Source: Gigaspora rosea (Eukaryota > Glomeromycota > Glomeromycetes > Diversisporales > Gigasporaceae). Taken from it: DNA of 64,000 nt. The notes beneath the pieces are model-generated. The model saw only the letters and a program-made list of their open reading frames with translations, was not told the origin of the DNA and ran no database searches. Positions 32,980-42,945 of the stretch are shown here, piece by piece (position 1 is the first letter of the stretch; each line of letters begins with the position of its first letter). The translations under genes and the position numbers were made by a program. The stretch covers positions 127,899-191,898 of the forward strand of contig QKWP01000353.1 in NCBI GenBank assembly GCA_003550325.1. The letters are read 5' to 3'.

Positions 32980-34330
32980 TATTTTTTATATTTTTATTAA
33001 TAAAAATATAGAAATTCTGTAATATGAAAAACTTTACTAATGAATTATAAATTTATGGTCTAAGTAAAACTTGTTCAGTACTAAAAAACACATTATTTTG
33101 ATATATATTCCTTTAATTTTTTTAATTTTTCAAATAATGATAAAAAAAATTTTGTTTTATGAAAATTTACCAATTTTACTCATATTGATCTGGAAAATCA
33201 AGAAAATAAAGAAATATATACTAAAATAATGTATTTTTTGGTGCTGAACAGTTTTTTTGAACCATTATTTGTAATTTATTAGCAAATGTTTGCATGATGC
33301 AGAATTTTCTATATTTTTGTTAATAAAAATATAGAAAATACTGCATTATACAAACCTTTACTAATGAATTATAAATCTAGGCTTTAAGTAAAATTATTCA
33401 GTATTAGAAAAATATTATTTCAGCATATATTATTTTAATTTTCTTAAGTTTTCAAATAAAGATGAGCAAAATTATATATTGATAAAAATTTACTAATTTT
33501 ACTTATATTGATTTGAAAAATTAAGAAAATTAAAGAAATATATACCAAAATAATAATGTATTTTTTAGTGCTAAATACATTTATTTAGAGCCCAAATTTA
33601 TAATTTATTAGTAAATATTTGCATGATACAGAATTTTTTATATTTTTATTAGTACAAATATAGAAAATTCTGTATTATAAAAATTTTACTATTTTAGTAT
33701 ATATTCCTTTAATCTACTGTTTTTTAGATCAATATAAATAAATTGGTAAATTTTTATCAAAATGTAATTTTGCTCATCTTTATTTGAAAAATTAAGAAAA
33801 TTAAAAGAATATATGCTGAAATAATATATTTTTTGGTACTAAACAAGTTTATTTTTTGAGCTCAAATTTATAATTAATTAGTAAACTTCGTATATGCAGA
33901 ATTTTCTATATTTTTATTAATAAAAATATAGAAAATTCTGCATTATTCAAATATTTACTAATCAATTATAAATTTTGACTCTAAGTAAACTTGTTCAGCA
34001 CTGTAAAATACATTATTTTAGCATATACTCTCTTAATTTTCTTGATTTTTCAAATCAATATAAGTAAATTATCAAAATATAATTTTGTTCATCTTTATTT
34101 AAAAAATTAAGAAAATTGGAAAAATATATACTAAAATAATATGTTTTTAGTGCTAAAAAGTTTACTTAGAGCCTAAATTTATAATTAATTAGTAAAATTT
34201 TTTATAACGCAAAATTTTCTAAATTTTTATTAATAAAAATGTAAAAAATTCTGCATAATATAAAATATTGTTAATGAATTATAACTTTTAGCACTAAATA
34301 AACATGCTTAGCACTCAAAAATATATTATT
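32980..34330. repeat. alternating inverted-repeat array 3
   Basis: Five dyads centred on TTTTTATTAATAAAAAT-like sequence near 33000, 33322, 33650, 33917 and 34232, with arms ending in GTGCTGAACA/TGTTCAGCAC-type words. A second set of dyads lies between them (arms TTTTCTTAATTTTC/GAAAATTAAGAAAA). The full period is about 320 bp, as in arrays 1 and 2, but the monomer sequence has diverged strongly outside the core. Confidence 0.8.
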
Positions 34331-34825
34331 TTAGTATTTACTATTAATTTAACTTTTATTTAATTTATTGATAGTCTGCTAGTTAATCAAAGGTCATCTA
34401 TAGTATAACATAATGCAAATCATATATATAAATTACTATAGTGTGAATATGGTATGCATACATATAAAAATAATTTTTTATTAAATTAATGATATATGCC
34501 CACTAATTGAAAGTTGTAAAGCTTGTCAAGATGCATCTAACAGTAGTTAGATCATTCAAATCAGCCTAGTGATGGCATGATATTGTCAAAAAATAATTGG
34601 ATGACTATATAAAATCTCTATATAAACAATATTTGTTAACAATATTTGTTTATATGGGCTAGGTGCTGGAAAAAGGGCTGAAAATAACAATTTTTCAAAA
34701 GAGGTTTTTTTACATAAATAGTAGTAAATCATAAAAATCAGTTTGATAGATTATAAGATATGAGTATTTTTCAATCATTTACTATAGAGTTTTTTCTTAA
34801 GAATTGAAGCATATAGCATTCTAAT
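34331..34825. other. intergenic, no gene seen
   Basis: AT-rich. A single TAGGTGCTGGAAAAAGG near 34664 echoes the array core word. Confidence 0.4.
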
Positions 34826-35121
34826 ACTATATAAAGTGGTTGTTTAAAGTGGAAACAAATCATGTGATCAACTGCCAATCAAATTATAGAATTTTGATGA
34901 TCTTTAGTGAAGCAAAAATAAAAGAGAAGCAAAAATCTTGAAAAATACAAAAAATGGCAGTCTAAACCTACCTTAATGTGTTAATCAAAAATATCAGAAA
35001 GGCAATTTTGCCTATATATATTTATCTAAAACCTAATCTAACCCTAATATAGGACAACTCTAACCTTAAAGTTAATTAAAAAATTATTAAATATGAGTTG
35101 TCTCCACTTTAGATGTCCTCT
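34826..35121. mobile_element. MITE with TAAAGTGGA ends
   Basis: The inverted ends share TAAAGTGGA(A/G)ACAA next to TATA-like flanks. The internal segment TCTAAACCTACCTTA...AGGCAATTTTGCCTATA is also found at 43706-43800 and, inverted, at 54338-54447, defining a family. Confidence 0.55.
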
Positions 35122-36329
35122 ATATAAGGTAACAAGTCACATGACTGCTAATCTTTACTATAAAATTTTTAACCTTTAACTGAGCATGGTGGACATTCGA
35201 TTTGATTGGCTTGAAGATCACTAGGTTATACAATATAAAAAAAAATTTTAAAGTAACCCTTACTATGAAAAACTATATCGTCAATTAGCAACTTGCAGTT
35301 TTACATAATAAAATTTTTTAAAACATATTATAGTGCTCTTTAACTCTTTGTACATCTTCTGTAAAAAAAGATTAGTATAGATCAAATATTTCAAAAAACT
35401 TTATTTAGAGGGCAAATTCAAGCAAGTAATACCATAATACATATATATTGCATAAGTTAATTTGGTGTTAATCATTATATAAACTTTTTTTTGTTTTAAA
35501 CTCAACACCTTTTCTACAACTAGGTGGTAACACTTCACCAACCGACTCAAAGACAGTACTTGAAAATTCTAGAATTCTTCTTACGAAGACCAACTTAGCC
35601 TATTTTTTAGCTTTTTTGATAAAGTAAGGCGAATTGGGTCTCAGGGTTACATTCTGAATGTAGATGACATCTTTAGAGCACAAACTAAACCTATAAACAA
35701 AATTTAATATGGGTCAACTAAGCATACTGTGTGTGACTTTTATATGTAGGTCAAAGATCAGAACAAAAAAATGGATTCATTGTTTTGAGGCTGTGACTTC
35801 TATTATTTTTTGTGTCACTCAGTGAATATAACCAAATTCTTTTAAAAGAAGGCAGTTAGAAGTGGCATGCTATATGATTTATCATGTCCAAATGGAATTA
35901 AAGGTAACCAATATTTATAATTAAAAGTTATATTTTTTAAAATGAATAGAAATATTTTAAGGAATTGCATACCATTTACGCATCAATTTCAAAAGCATTC
36001 TGTGTTGGGTTTAGATCACAAGGTGAGTCAGTAAAAGTGAACTTCAGCAACGAAAATTTTAAATATTCTGGTAAATTTATTCGAAGGGTTTAATGTTTTT
36101 GGCTTATTTAAAATTAACCCTTGTCTATTTATTTCAATTGATAGTGATGACTAACGAAGATATTAATAAAAAGTTAAAGAATGCATTAATATTAGAATAT
36201 TAAAAAAAGAGTTATTTATTATTTTTCTTTTTCATAGTAAATGTGGTCGAATAACAGTTGTTATATACCAAATAAGCTCAATTAAACTCCTGTAATTTAT
36301 TTGTTATACAGCTAAATTTCCATATTAGA
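35122..36329. other. intergenic, no gene seen
   Basis: Slightly less AT-rich near 35500-35700 but without an open frame or recognisable motif. Confidence 0.4.
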
Positions 36330-36735
36330 ATTTTAAAAATTTAGTTCTTTTAAAATTTTACTGAGCATGAAACTACTAGTTCTTTGACAACTAAATTATT
36401 AGTTCTTTTAAAATTCTACTGAGCATGAAAATAATAGTTCTTTGGGTTCTTTAAACATTGTCTTGAACAAGGTACGAAATTACTAGACTACAATAATAGT
36501 TCTTTAGGTTTTTTTAAGTTGGGTATAAAATTACTAGAGCTTCAGTTCTTTTAAAATTCTATTGAATGAGGTATGACATTTTTAGATCTTTGGTTTTTTT
36601 TTAAAATGGGCTTTTTTTAAAATTGTTTTGGACAGGGTACGATATTACTAGATCTTCAGTTCTTTTAAAATTCTATTGAATAGGTTACGACATTTCTAGA
36701 TCTTTGGTTCTTTTAAAATTCTATTGAGCGTGAAA
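36330..36735. repeat. decayed minisatellite, unit around TTAGTTCTTTTAAAATTCTA
   Basis: AGTTCTTTTAAAATTCTA-type words recur about every 60-100 bp, five or more times, with ACTAGA and GGTA.GA between them. The units are heavily diverged and unequal in length. Confidence 0.7.
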
Positions 36736-36836
36736 CTACAGTAACAGGTCTTTAAGTTATCCTGGACAGGACATGACATTATTGATCTTCCATTCTATTG
36801 AATGGAATTCGATATTACTAGATAATTGGACTTTAA

Positions 36837-37355
36837 TTCGTAATCCGTGAGTAAGGAAAAGAATTTAATTAGTGATCAGCAGGGTGCATATTATAATCAA
36901 AACAATTAATACCCATAATCTGGAGCCATTTTTTAATTTTCTCGATTTCTGCAAAGCTAACATCTTTTGTGTTTCTATAAAAATTATAAAGGCGATTTTT
37001 CTCTTCCTAAAAGTGGTGAATTCATCAAAATTGACCCAATAGGCCGTGAGATATTATCATTTTATCTTCACGATCATTTAAAATTTTCTTTGCAGATCTG
37101 TAAAGAAATTTCATATGATCGTGAAGATAAAATGATAATATCTCACGGCCCATTGGGTCAATTTTGATGAATTCACCACTTTTAGGAAGAGAAAAATCGG
37201 CTTTATAATTTTTATAGAAATACAAAAGATGTTAGCTTTGCAGAAATCGAGAAAATTAGAAAATGGCTCCAGATTATGGATATTAATTGTTTTGATTATA
37301 ATTTGCACCCCGCCGATCACTAATCAAATCCTTTCCTTTACTCACGGATTACGAA
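36837..37355. repeat. 519-bp near-perfect palindrome
   Basis: Two arms of about 245 bp, inverted and nearly identical, run from TTCGTAATCCGTGAG to CTCACGGATTACGAA around a spacer of about 30 bp (about 37085-37115). TTAA adjoins both ends. The arms carry the same coding-like frame on both strands (FSLPKSGEFIKID, REILSFYLHDH), which explains the twin open frames. It may be a foldback transposon or an inverted duplication of a gene fragment. Confidence 0.85.
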
Positions 37356-37359
37356 TTAA

Positions 37360-37800
37360 AATATTTTTTTCCTAAGATTTAGTGATTTTTGTTTCCTTTT
37401 TTATTTTTTTTAAATTCTTTAGGCTTTTTTTTATAGAATATAAGGTGTGCGATACAAGAAATAGCAGTACAAAGTAGTGAAACAATGGTACAAGTAAGCG
37501 ATATAAAAGTAAAAGAGCAAATTTTTGAATTTTTTTTTATTTATATATGCCTATTAAGCATTATCATTAACTTTTAATCACTATAACAATTATTAATTTA
37601 ACTAACTTTTAATTACAATTTCTCAATTACTTACCATTACCCGAAATTTAATACCAAATCATTCTATTTTAAATTATTTATTTTATTCAAAATTTTTTTT
37701 AAAAAAAAAGTTCTATTCATTCAGAAAATTTTTATTGCGATAACTATTACTTGATTTTTACCCATCATTAATAACAATCATTTCGATTAGAAAAATAAAT
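37360..37800. other. intergenic, no gene seen
   Basis: AT-rich, no features beyond homopolymer runs. Confidence 0.4.
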
Positions 37801-37955
37801 CTGTTATTGGATGCTTCGCACCAATAACAGTTGCACCTGGCTGTAAATTTTTATGCATTTACAACTGGGCCCATCATTCTGTGGTTCTTCAGATCATGGT
37901 AATATCATTTCTTCTGCCAAATAAAACTGTTATTGGATGCTTCACATCCAATAAC
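37801..37955. repeat. pair of short hairpins
   Basis: CTGTTATTGGATGCTTCGCA plus CCAATAACAG (37801-37830) and the near-identical GTTATTGGATG...CATCCAATAAC (37928-37955) are direct repeats, each able to form a hairpin with a loop of about 5 bases. They may be the two ends of a small 155-bp element. Confidence 0.6.
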
Positions 37956-38379
37956 TATTTATTATTAAGTGAATATCAACCTTTTAGTCACAAGTTTCTT
38001 TATCAATAATGAAAACTCACCCTGCATCAACTTTTTTTTGCCAGTCAATTAATATTTCAAACAAAAAATTTTTTAAAAATAAAATCCTTAATAATCGCCA
38101 AATTGCCAAGAAAAGGAATTAAAAATCCTTTCATTTTTTCTCAATGATTTAATAAAATTGCTAGAAAAAGAACCAAATAATGTAGTCGAATTAAACTACT
38201 GAGCCAAATATATTTTATTATGGGCAAATATGAAGCATTTGAAGATTTCAAATACCAATGTATATATTAGCGTGATCAATTTTTTTATATTTTTTTGTAT
38301 ACTCGTAGGGCATTTTTTTTATTAAAGAAGTTAAGCATGATTGTATATATTCTTTCTCTTCATATTTAATTGTCTGTAT

Positions 38380-38815
38380 GCCATCTAACCAGATTGCAAC
38401 AAATCAATCATCAATATTTTGAATACTATCTAATCTATTAAAAGGAATCCATTCAATTACGCCTTTATAGCTGGTGGCTTTAAATTGAAATTCTTTAATG
38501 CATCGTCAACTTCTTTATTACCACTTGTTCATCCTTGTATTGTTTTCTGAGGGTCACATATTTGACACTAGGCTGGCGACATTCTATATCGGTTGCAATT
38601 CTTTTTTTTGGACCCAAATTTATCAAATACTAACATAAATGCATTTGTTATAGTATTTTGAGTTAGTCCATATACTATAAATGTAAATTAAAACAAAACT
38701 GCATATTGTATATTAACAATAGTAGAAAATTAAATCATTTACTTACTTCTTTTAAAATATTAACGTACTAAAAATTTTAATTTCCACTGTGCATAATAGT
38801 GTACGTATCTATCTT
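38380..38815 (-). pseudogene. kinase N-terminal region relic 1
   Basis: Exon remnant ending ILKE, a GTAAGT...TTATAG intron, then VYGLTQNTITNAFMLVFDKF, a CQICDP zinc-type motif, KEVDDALKNFNLKPPA and, one frame over, VIEWIPFNRLDSIQNID. This order is typical of the segment before the kinase domain in Rhizophagus-type kinases. Three stops and a shift disable it, and no kinase domain follows. Confidence 0.65.
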
Positions 38816-38844
38816 CATTTTTATTTTAATTTACATATCGTATT

Positions 38845-39150
38845 TTATCTAACCAGGTTGCCAAACACAATGTTAGTAGTTTTAAGTCGAAATTCTTTAA
38901 TAGCATTACATTCTTTTTTTTTGGTTCCAAATTCACCAAATGCTAACACATAATTATTTGTTGCAATGTTATAGGTTAGTCCATATACTTTGCATTTATG
39001 AATTAAATAAAAAAAAATATTGTAGAACAGTACAATAATAAAATAAATATTTTGTCTTACTTCTTTTAACATATCTAATAAGTTTTGTGAGCCAGTTTCA
39101 CTGTGTATAGTGGTGTACATGATTGGATAGATATTTTTTTTCGACTTCAT
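38845..39150 (-). pseudogene. kinase N-terminal region relic 2
   Basis: The first exon (YTTIHSETGSQNLLDMLKE) is followed by a GTAAGA...CAAAG intron and then VYGLTYNIATNNYVLAFGEF and NAIKEFRLKTTN. It is the best preserved of the cluster but lacks the cysteine segment and the kinase domain. The continuous 101-residue frame reads through the intron and should not be taken as the protein. Confidence 0.6.
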
Positions 39151-39154
39151 TATA

Positions 39155-39248
39155 TGAAAATGTAATCGAATGAATCCTTTTTAATAGATTAGATTATGTT
39201 CAAAATCATTGTAATAGATTTTTGGCAACCTGTTTAGATGGAATACTG
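39155..39248 (+). pseudogene. kinase linker relic, opposite strand
   Basis: The forward frame gives VIE, a stop, ILFNRLDYVQNHCNRFLAT and CLDGIL. It matches the minus-strand linker VIEWIPFNRLDNIQNN and ATWLDG of relics 1 and 4, but is inverted, so local rearrangement has occurred. Confidence 0.55.
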
Positions 39249-39420
39249 TATGTAAATTATAGTTGGTAGTTTTAAGTTGAAATTCTTTAATACATCCTTA
39301 TTTTCATTTGTCTATTCTCGTGTTATTTTCTGAGGGTCACATGTTTGACACCAAGCCTTAGATGTATTAAATCGGTTGCAATTGTCACATTTTCCATTCT
39401 GATCTTTTAGTACGTGACTG
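39240..39420 (-). pseudogene. kinase N-terminal region relic 3
   Basis: The minus frame reads GKCDNCNRFNTSKAWCQTC with two C-x2-C pairs (CDNC, CQTC), then DPQKITRE, a stop and NENKDVLKNFNLKLPT. This is the clearest view of the cysteine segment in the cluster. Confidence 0.65.
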
Positions 39421-39469
39421 TGTGTATTGATATTTTTTTTGACTTCATTACAATTTACATATCATATTC

Positions 39470-39790
39470 CATCTAACCAGGTTGCCAATAATCTATTACA
39501 ATTATTTTGAATATTATCTAATCTATTAAAAGGAATCCATTCGATTACGCTTCGTAGTTGATAGTTTTAGTTGAAATTTTTATTGCAATCATTGATAACT
39601 TGTCCACTCCTGCTGAACTTTTCCCTGCCACAGATTAGACCTTTTCAATTACGGTTTTTGGGTAATTTTCTTCTTTGATTTCTTGCTCTTCGGTCGTTGT
39701 ATTAGTTTCCGTATATTGCATGTTTGACACCAAGCTATAAATGTTATATCGATTGCTATTTGCACACTTTTTCATTGATAATTCTAAGAT
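39470..39790 (-). pseudogene. kinase N-terminal region relic 4
   Basis: Remnants KCANSNRYN (first cysteine pair damaged), then after decay VIEWIPFNRLDNIQNNCNRL and LATWLDG. Several stops and shifts. Same segment as relics 1-3. Confidence 0.55.
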
Positions 39791-39945
39791 GATTTAATTT
39801 ATGTCAGTTATTATATAATACAGCATGTAACACAAAACTAAATCTCCGAATTTAAAATATTATCTCTGATTGGACAAAATAAATTGCGCAAGATCCAGTG
39901 CAATATAAAATTGATACAGCAACCAATAATTTTATTATAAACCAT

Positions 39946-40101
39946 TTTTCATGTCTAACTAGATTGCTAGAAATTAAACCAGATTATACAATAGCTTTAA
40001 AACATAGAGGTGAAGCTAATTATATGATGAACAAAGTATAATGAATTAATCGCTAACTTGGAAGAATTATTAAGAATTAAACCAAATGACATGATTTAAT
40101 T
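39946..40101 (+). pseudogene. TPR-repeat relic
   Basis: The forward frame reads LLEIKPDYTIALKHRGEANY then, after a one-base shift, NELIANLEELLRIKPNDMI. The period and the AL..RGE.Y motif fit TPR repeats. Fragment of about 50 residues. Confidence 0.6.
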
Positions 40102-40104
40102 GCT

Positions 40105-41533
40105 TTTTTCGAGAAAATTGATGTTCATGCGTGAAACTGTATATCTAAATTTATATAATGATCTACAACATGCATATTGTTTACTTGTTTACATTTTTTG
40201 ACCAATTAAAACAAATGTCCACAATGCTCTTTAACTGCGGACTACTAATTAAATGATTTTTTTGCATAATTTATATATAAAATTAGGTGAGTTAACTCAT
40301 TTGATATAAATAACAGCACTCATTAGGGACATTACCTATGACTGCTAGTCACATAATAAATTATCATGTTACTAGCATTTTGGGGTATGGCCCGAATTAA
40401 CTTTCAAAAAAAGCCCGATTAAGCCTGTAAGCCCGCCGTTGCATATGATTATTGACTATTTAATCAGAAATTATAAGCAGATTATGAATTTCTTATGAGT
40501 CGTTTATGAATTTTTGTATATATATAACCTTGTTACTTATAAATTTTAGCACATTTATAACTGGTTAAGCACCTGATTACTTATAAATTTTTATGCGCTT
40601 ATATGATTTGATCGCTTTGTTACCATTATAATTTTTAAATATATACAGTATTTATATAACAATATTTTAAACCCAAATTGATAAAATTAAGACAAATCTG
40701 AATTGATAAATATAATACTTCAAATGTTTTTAAAATAGGCAAAATCTATATAAACATTTATTTGTATAAATGCAGTAAGATTTATAAGAAATGATTATAA
40801 TTTTAACGAGAAATTACATTCCTAGTGATGATTTATACATATATATTATATTTATTAATCGTGAAAAATTCAGAAACTTTACTCAATCCCGCGAATCCCG
40901 CGCGGAATTTTAAAAAAATCTGGATTTGCCAGTCACTAGCCTGCACGTAGTGTGGTATTCTTATATTTGCTCCCGACAATGAATATATTCGATTGTAATT
41001 CAGATCTACTTATCTGACTCTATTCCTGATTAGGATTAAAGGCTGATTCTGGCTTAACCGGATTACCATCTTTTTCGATCTGTTGATTACTGCATAAGTC
41101 AACTTGAATGACGATCATTGATTATCATTCCATTAGACCTGCAAAAAATTCGACAGAAAAAAAATTGAAAAATTATAAACCCAGGAAAGAAAATTCATAA
41201 AAGAAGTTTCAAAGGTCAAATAATTGTACAAAATCAGTTTTTCGTTCTTTTTAAAATTTTTATACTGAGCCATGATCATGAGCATGTTTATGAATATGAT
41301 CATACAATGCAACCAATTTCGTGAAATCCAGAATTTCTCAATTTGTAAAATCATTTGAGATCAAAATTTCCAAAAGTAAACATGAAAAGTCGCACAAAAA
41401 CTAAGGGAACAAATAAGGAGGCGTCCTTTTTTTTTTTTGCGTTAACTATGTTTGCGAAAGCAAGTTTTCCTCTCATTACTGACTATTGAAAGTATATTTA
41501 AGATTTTATTTATCATTTATTACTACAACAATA
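40105..41533. other. intergenic, no gene seen
   Basis: AT-rich. GGCCCGAATT/AAGCCCGATTAAGC near 40387-40430 and AATCCCGCG near 40885 could be worn transposon ends. No gene is supported. Confidence 0.4.
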
Positions 41534-42649
41534 ATGATTAGGCTTAGTCATGATGGTAATATTCATAATCCACCAGGAGGTGCCTCTACAATTTTTAAGA
41601 AGGGGTACGCCAACTACATTTTTAAATTTATTCCTAAAGATGATGTAAGAATAAGTGTGGGTGCAGTGCCAAATAGTCCACCTCACTTTGGCACCATTAT
41701 TACCTTCTCACTTGCTTTTTCTCTTGCTCAACGATTAGAAAAACTTGGTAAAATTGTGACAGTAATGGTTGGAATGGTGGACACAGTAGCTTTAGGCTCA
41801 GATATATATAGTTTTAATGATGTTGAATAGCAAAAAAGTATTGCTTATACTGGAATAATTCATAATTATATAAATGATTACAAAGAATTACTAGATAAAT
41901 TGAACTCTTACTTTGGTGGTGTGAATTATAAATTGATAAATCAAAGTGAATTAAATTTACACAGGAAAGCACCGGAAATAATTACGAAATTAATAAATGA
42001 GCGAGAAAAAATTGGGCAATCATTATTTCCCTCAACGAAGTGTCTCGCATTAAGGATGGCTTGTCCTCAATGTGGTTTGGCAGACAAATATGGAATAAAA
42101 AATTGTTATAATGGTAATATAATTAGTTTTTTTTGCCCTAATCATGGCTGGTATTCAATTGATATAGAAAAAGATGATTTGCAAACATTACAGTATGAAA
42201 CACAATTAAGAAGTTTAGTGAGAGGTTTATTATACACTGAGGATGATAAAGACAAAGATGTTCCTTATTCTTGGCTGCGGGTTACTGGTGGTGACTTTGC
42301 TGGTTTTTATCAAGAGCAGCTTTTTTATAGGGTAATTGCGATGATGGGCATTGATATAGTTAACTCACCGCTTATTGTTTATAGCCCCTTAGTAATTGAT
42401 TGGGCAGGGGTTAAATTATCAAAATCAATTCTTGTTAAAGGAGGCTACAAGTATTTGACTGAGCAGGGATTAGATTATTTTATTCATTATAGAAAATTTA
42501 AAGAAATGTTTGATAGAAAAGGATTAGAAATTTTATTTGATGAAGCAAATTTATGGTTGGATGAACCACATAAACTATTTAGAAATTACACTATTTTTTA
42601 TTTTGATGAATTGTTGAAAGCAAAAATTAGATCCAATGTATTAAATTAG
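41534..42649 (+). CDS. class I aminoacyl-tRNA synthetase-like protein, one in-frame UAG
   Basis: One frame of 371 codons runs from ATG 41534 to TAG 42647-42649, interrupted only by TAG at 41828-41830. Before the stop lies VPNSPPHFGT (HIGH-like signature) and a Rossmann-type segment KIVTVMVGMVDT. After it come a C-x2-C...C-x2-H zinc-type set (CPQCGLADKYG, FFCPNHGW), WLRVTGGDFAGFYQEQL and DWAGVKLSKS (KMSKS-like). Both ATP-handling signatures are therefore present. The order fits class I synthetase-like nucleotidyl-transfer enzymes, possibly class I LysRS-related, but the substrate cannot be named. The gene lacks introns. GAA TAG CAA could be a former CAG codon, an error or read-through. An upstream TTG at 41486 is in frame, but the ATG is the more likely start. 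Confidence 0.7.
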
Positions 42650-42937
42650 GTTTAGAGTCTTGCTAGTAGGTTGTCTGAAATTTCGCGAGAAAACCTTTTT
42701 TTTAGTGCGCAAAGGCATTTCAAAGGCAGATTAAGTTATGAATGATCTTTGGATTACTCTGCTTTTGTTTATTTTATTTATTTATTTATTTATTTTTTAT
42801 TAGTTTTTTTTATTTTTTATTTATTTTTTTATTTAGTTATTTTTTTTAATAATAACAAGCAATATTTAATGCAAATTTATTATATGTATACAATTGATAC
42901 AATAAATTTGAATTCAATACTCTAGAGATATAATTCT
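42650..42937. other. short spacer with TTTA tract
   Basis: Low-complexity TTTA/T-rich sequence at 42770-42850. Confidence 0.5.
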
Positions 42938-42945
42938 GGTTTATT

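Noticed and set aside
36967-37320. Overlapping 66-69 codon frames on both strands
   Set aside because: They mirror each other because of the palindrome; not independent genes.
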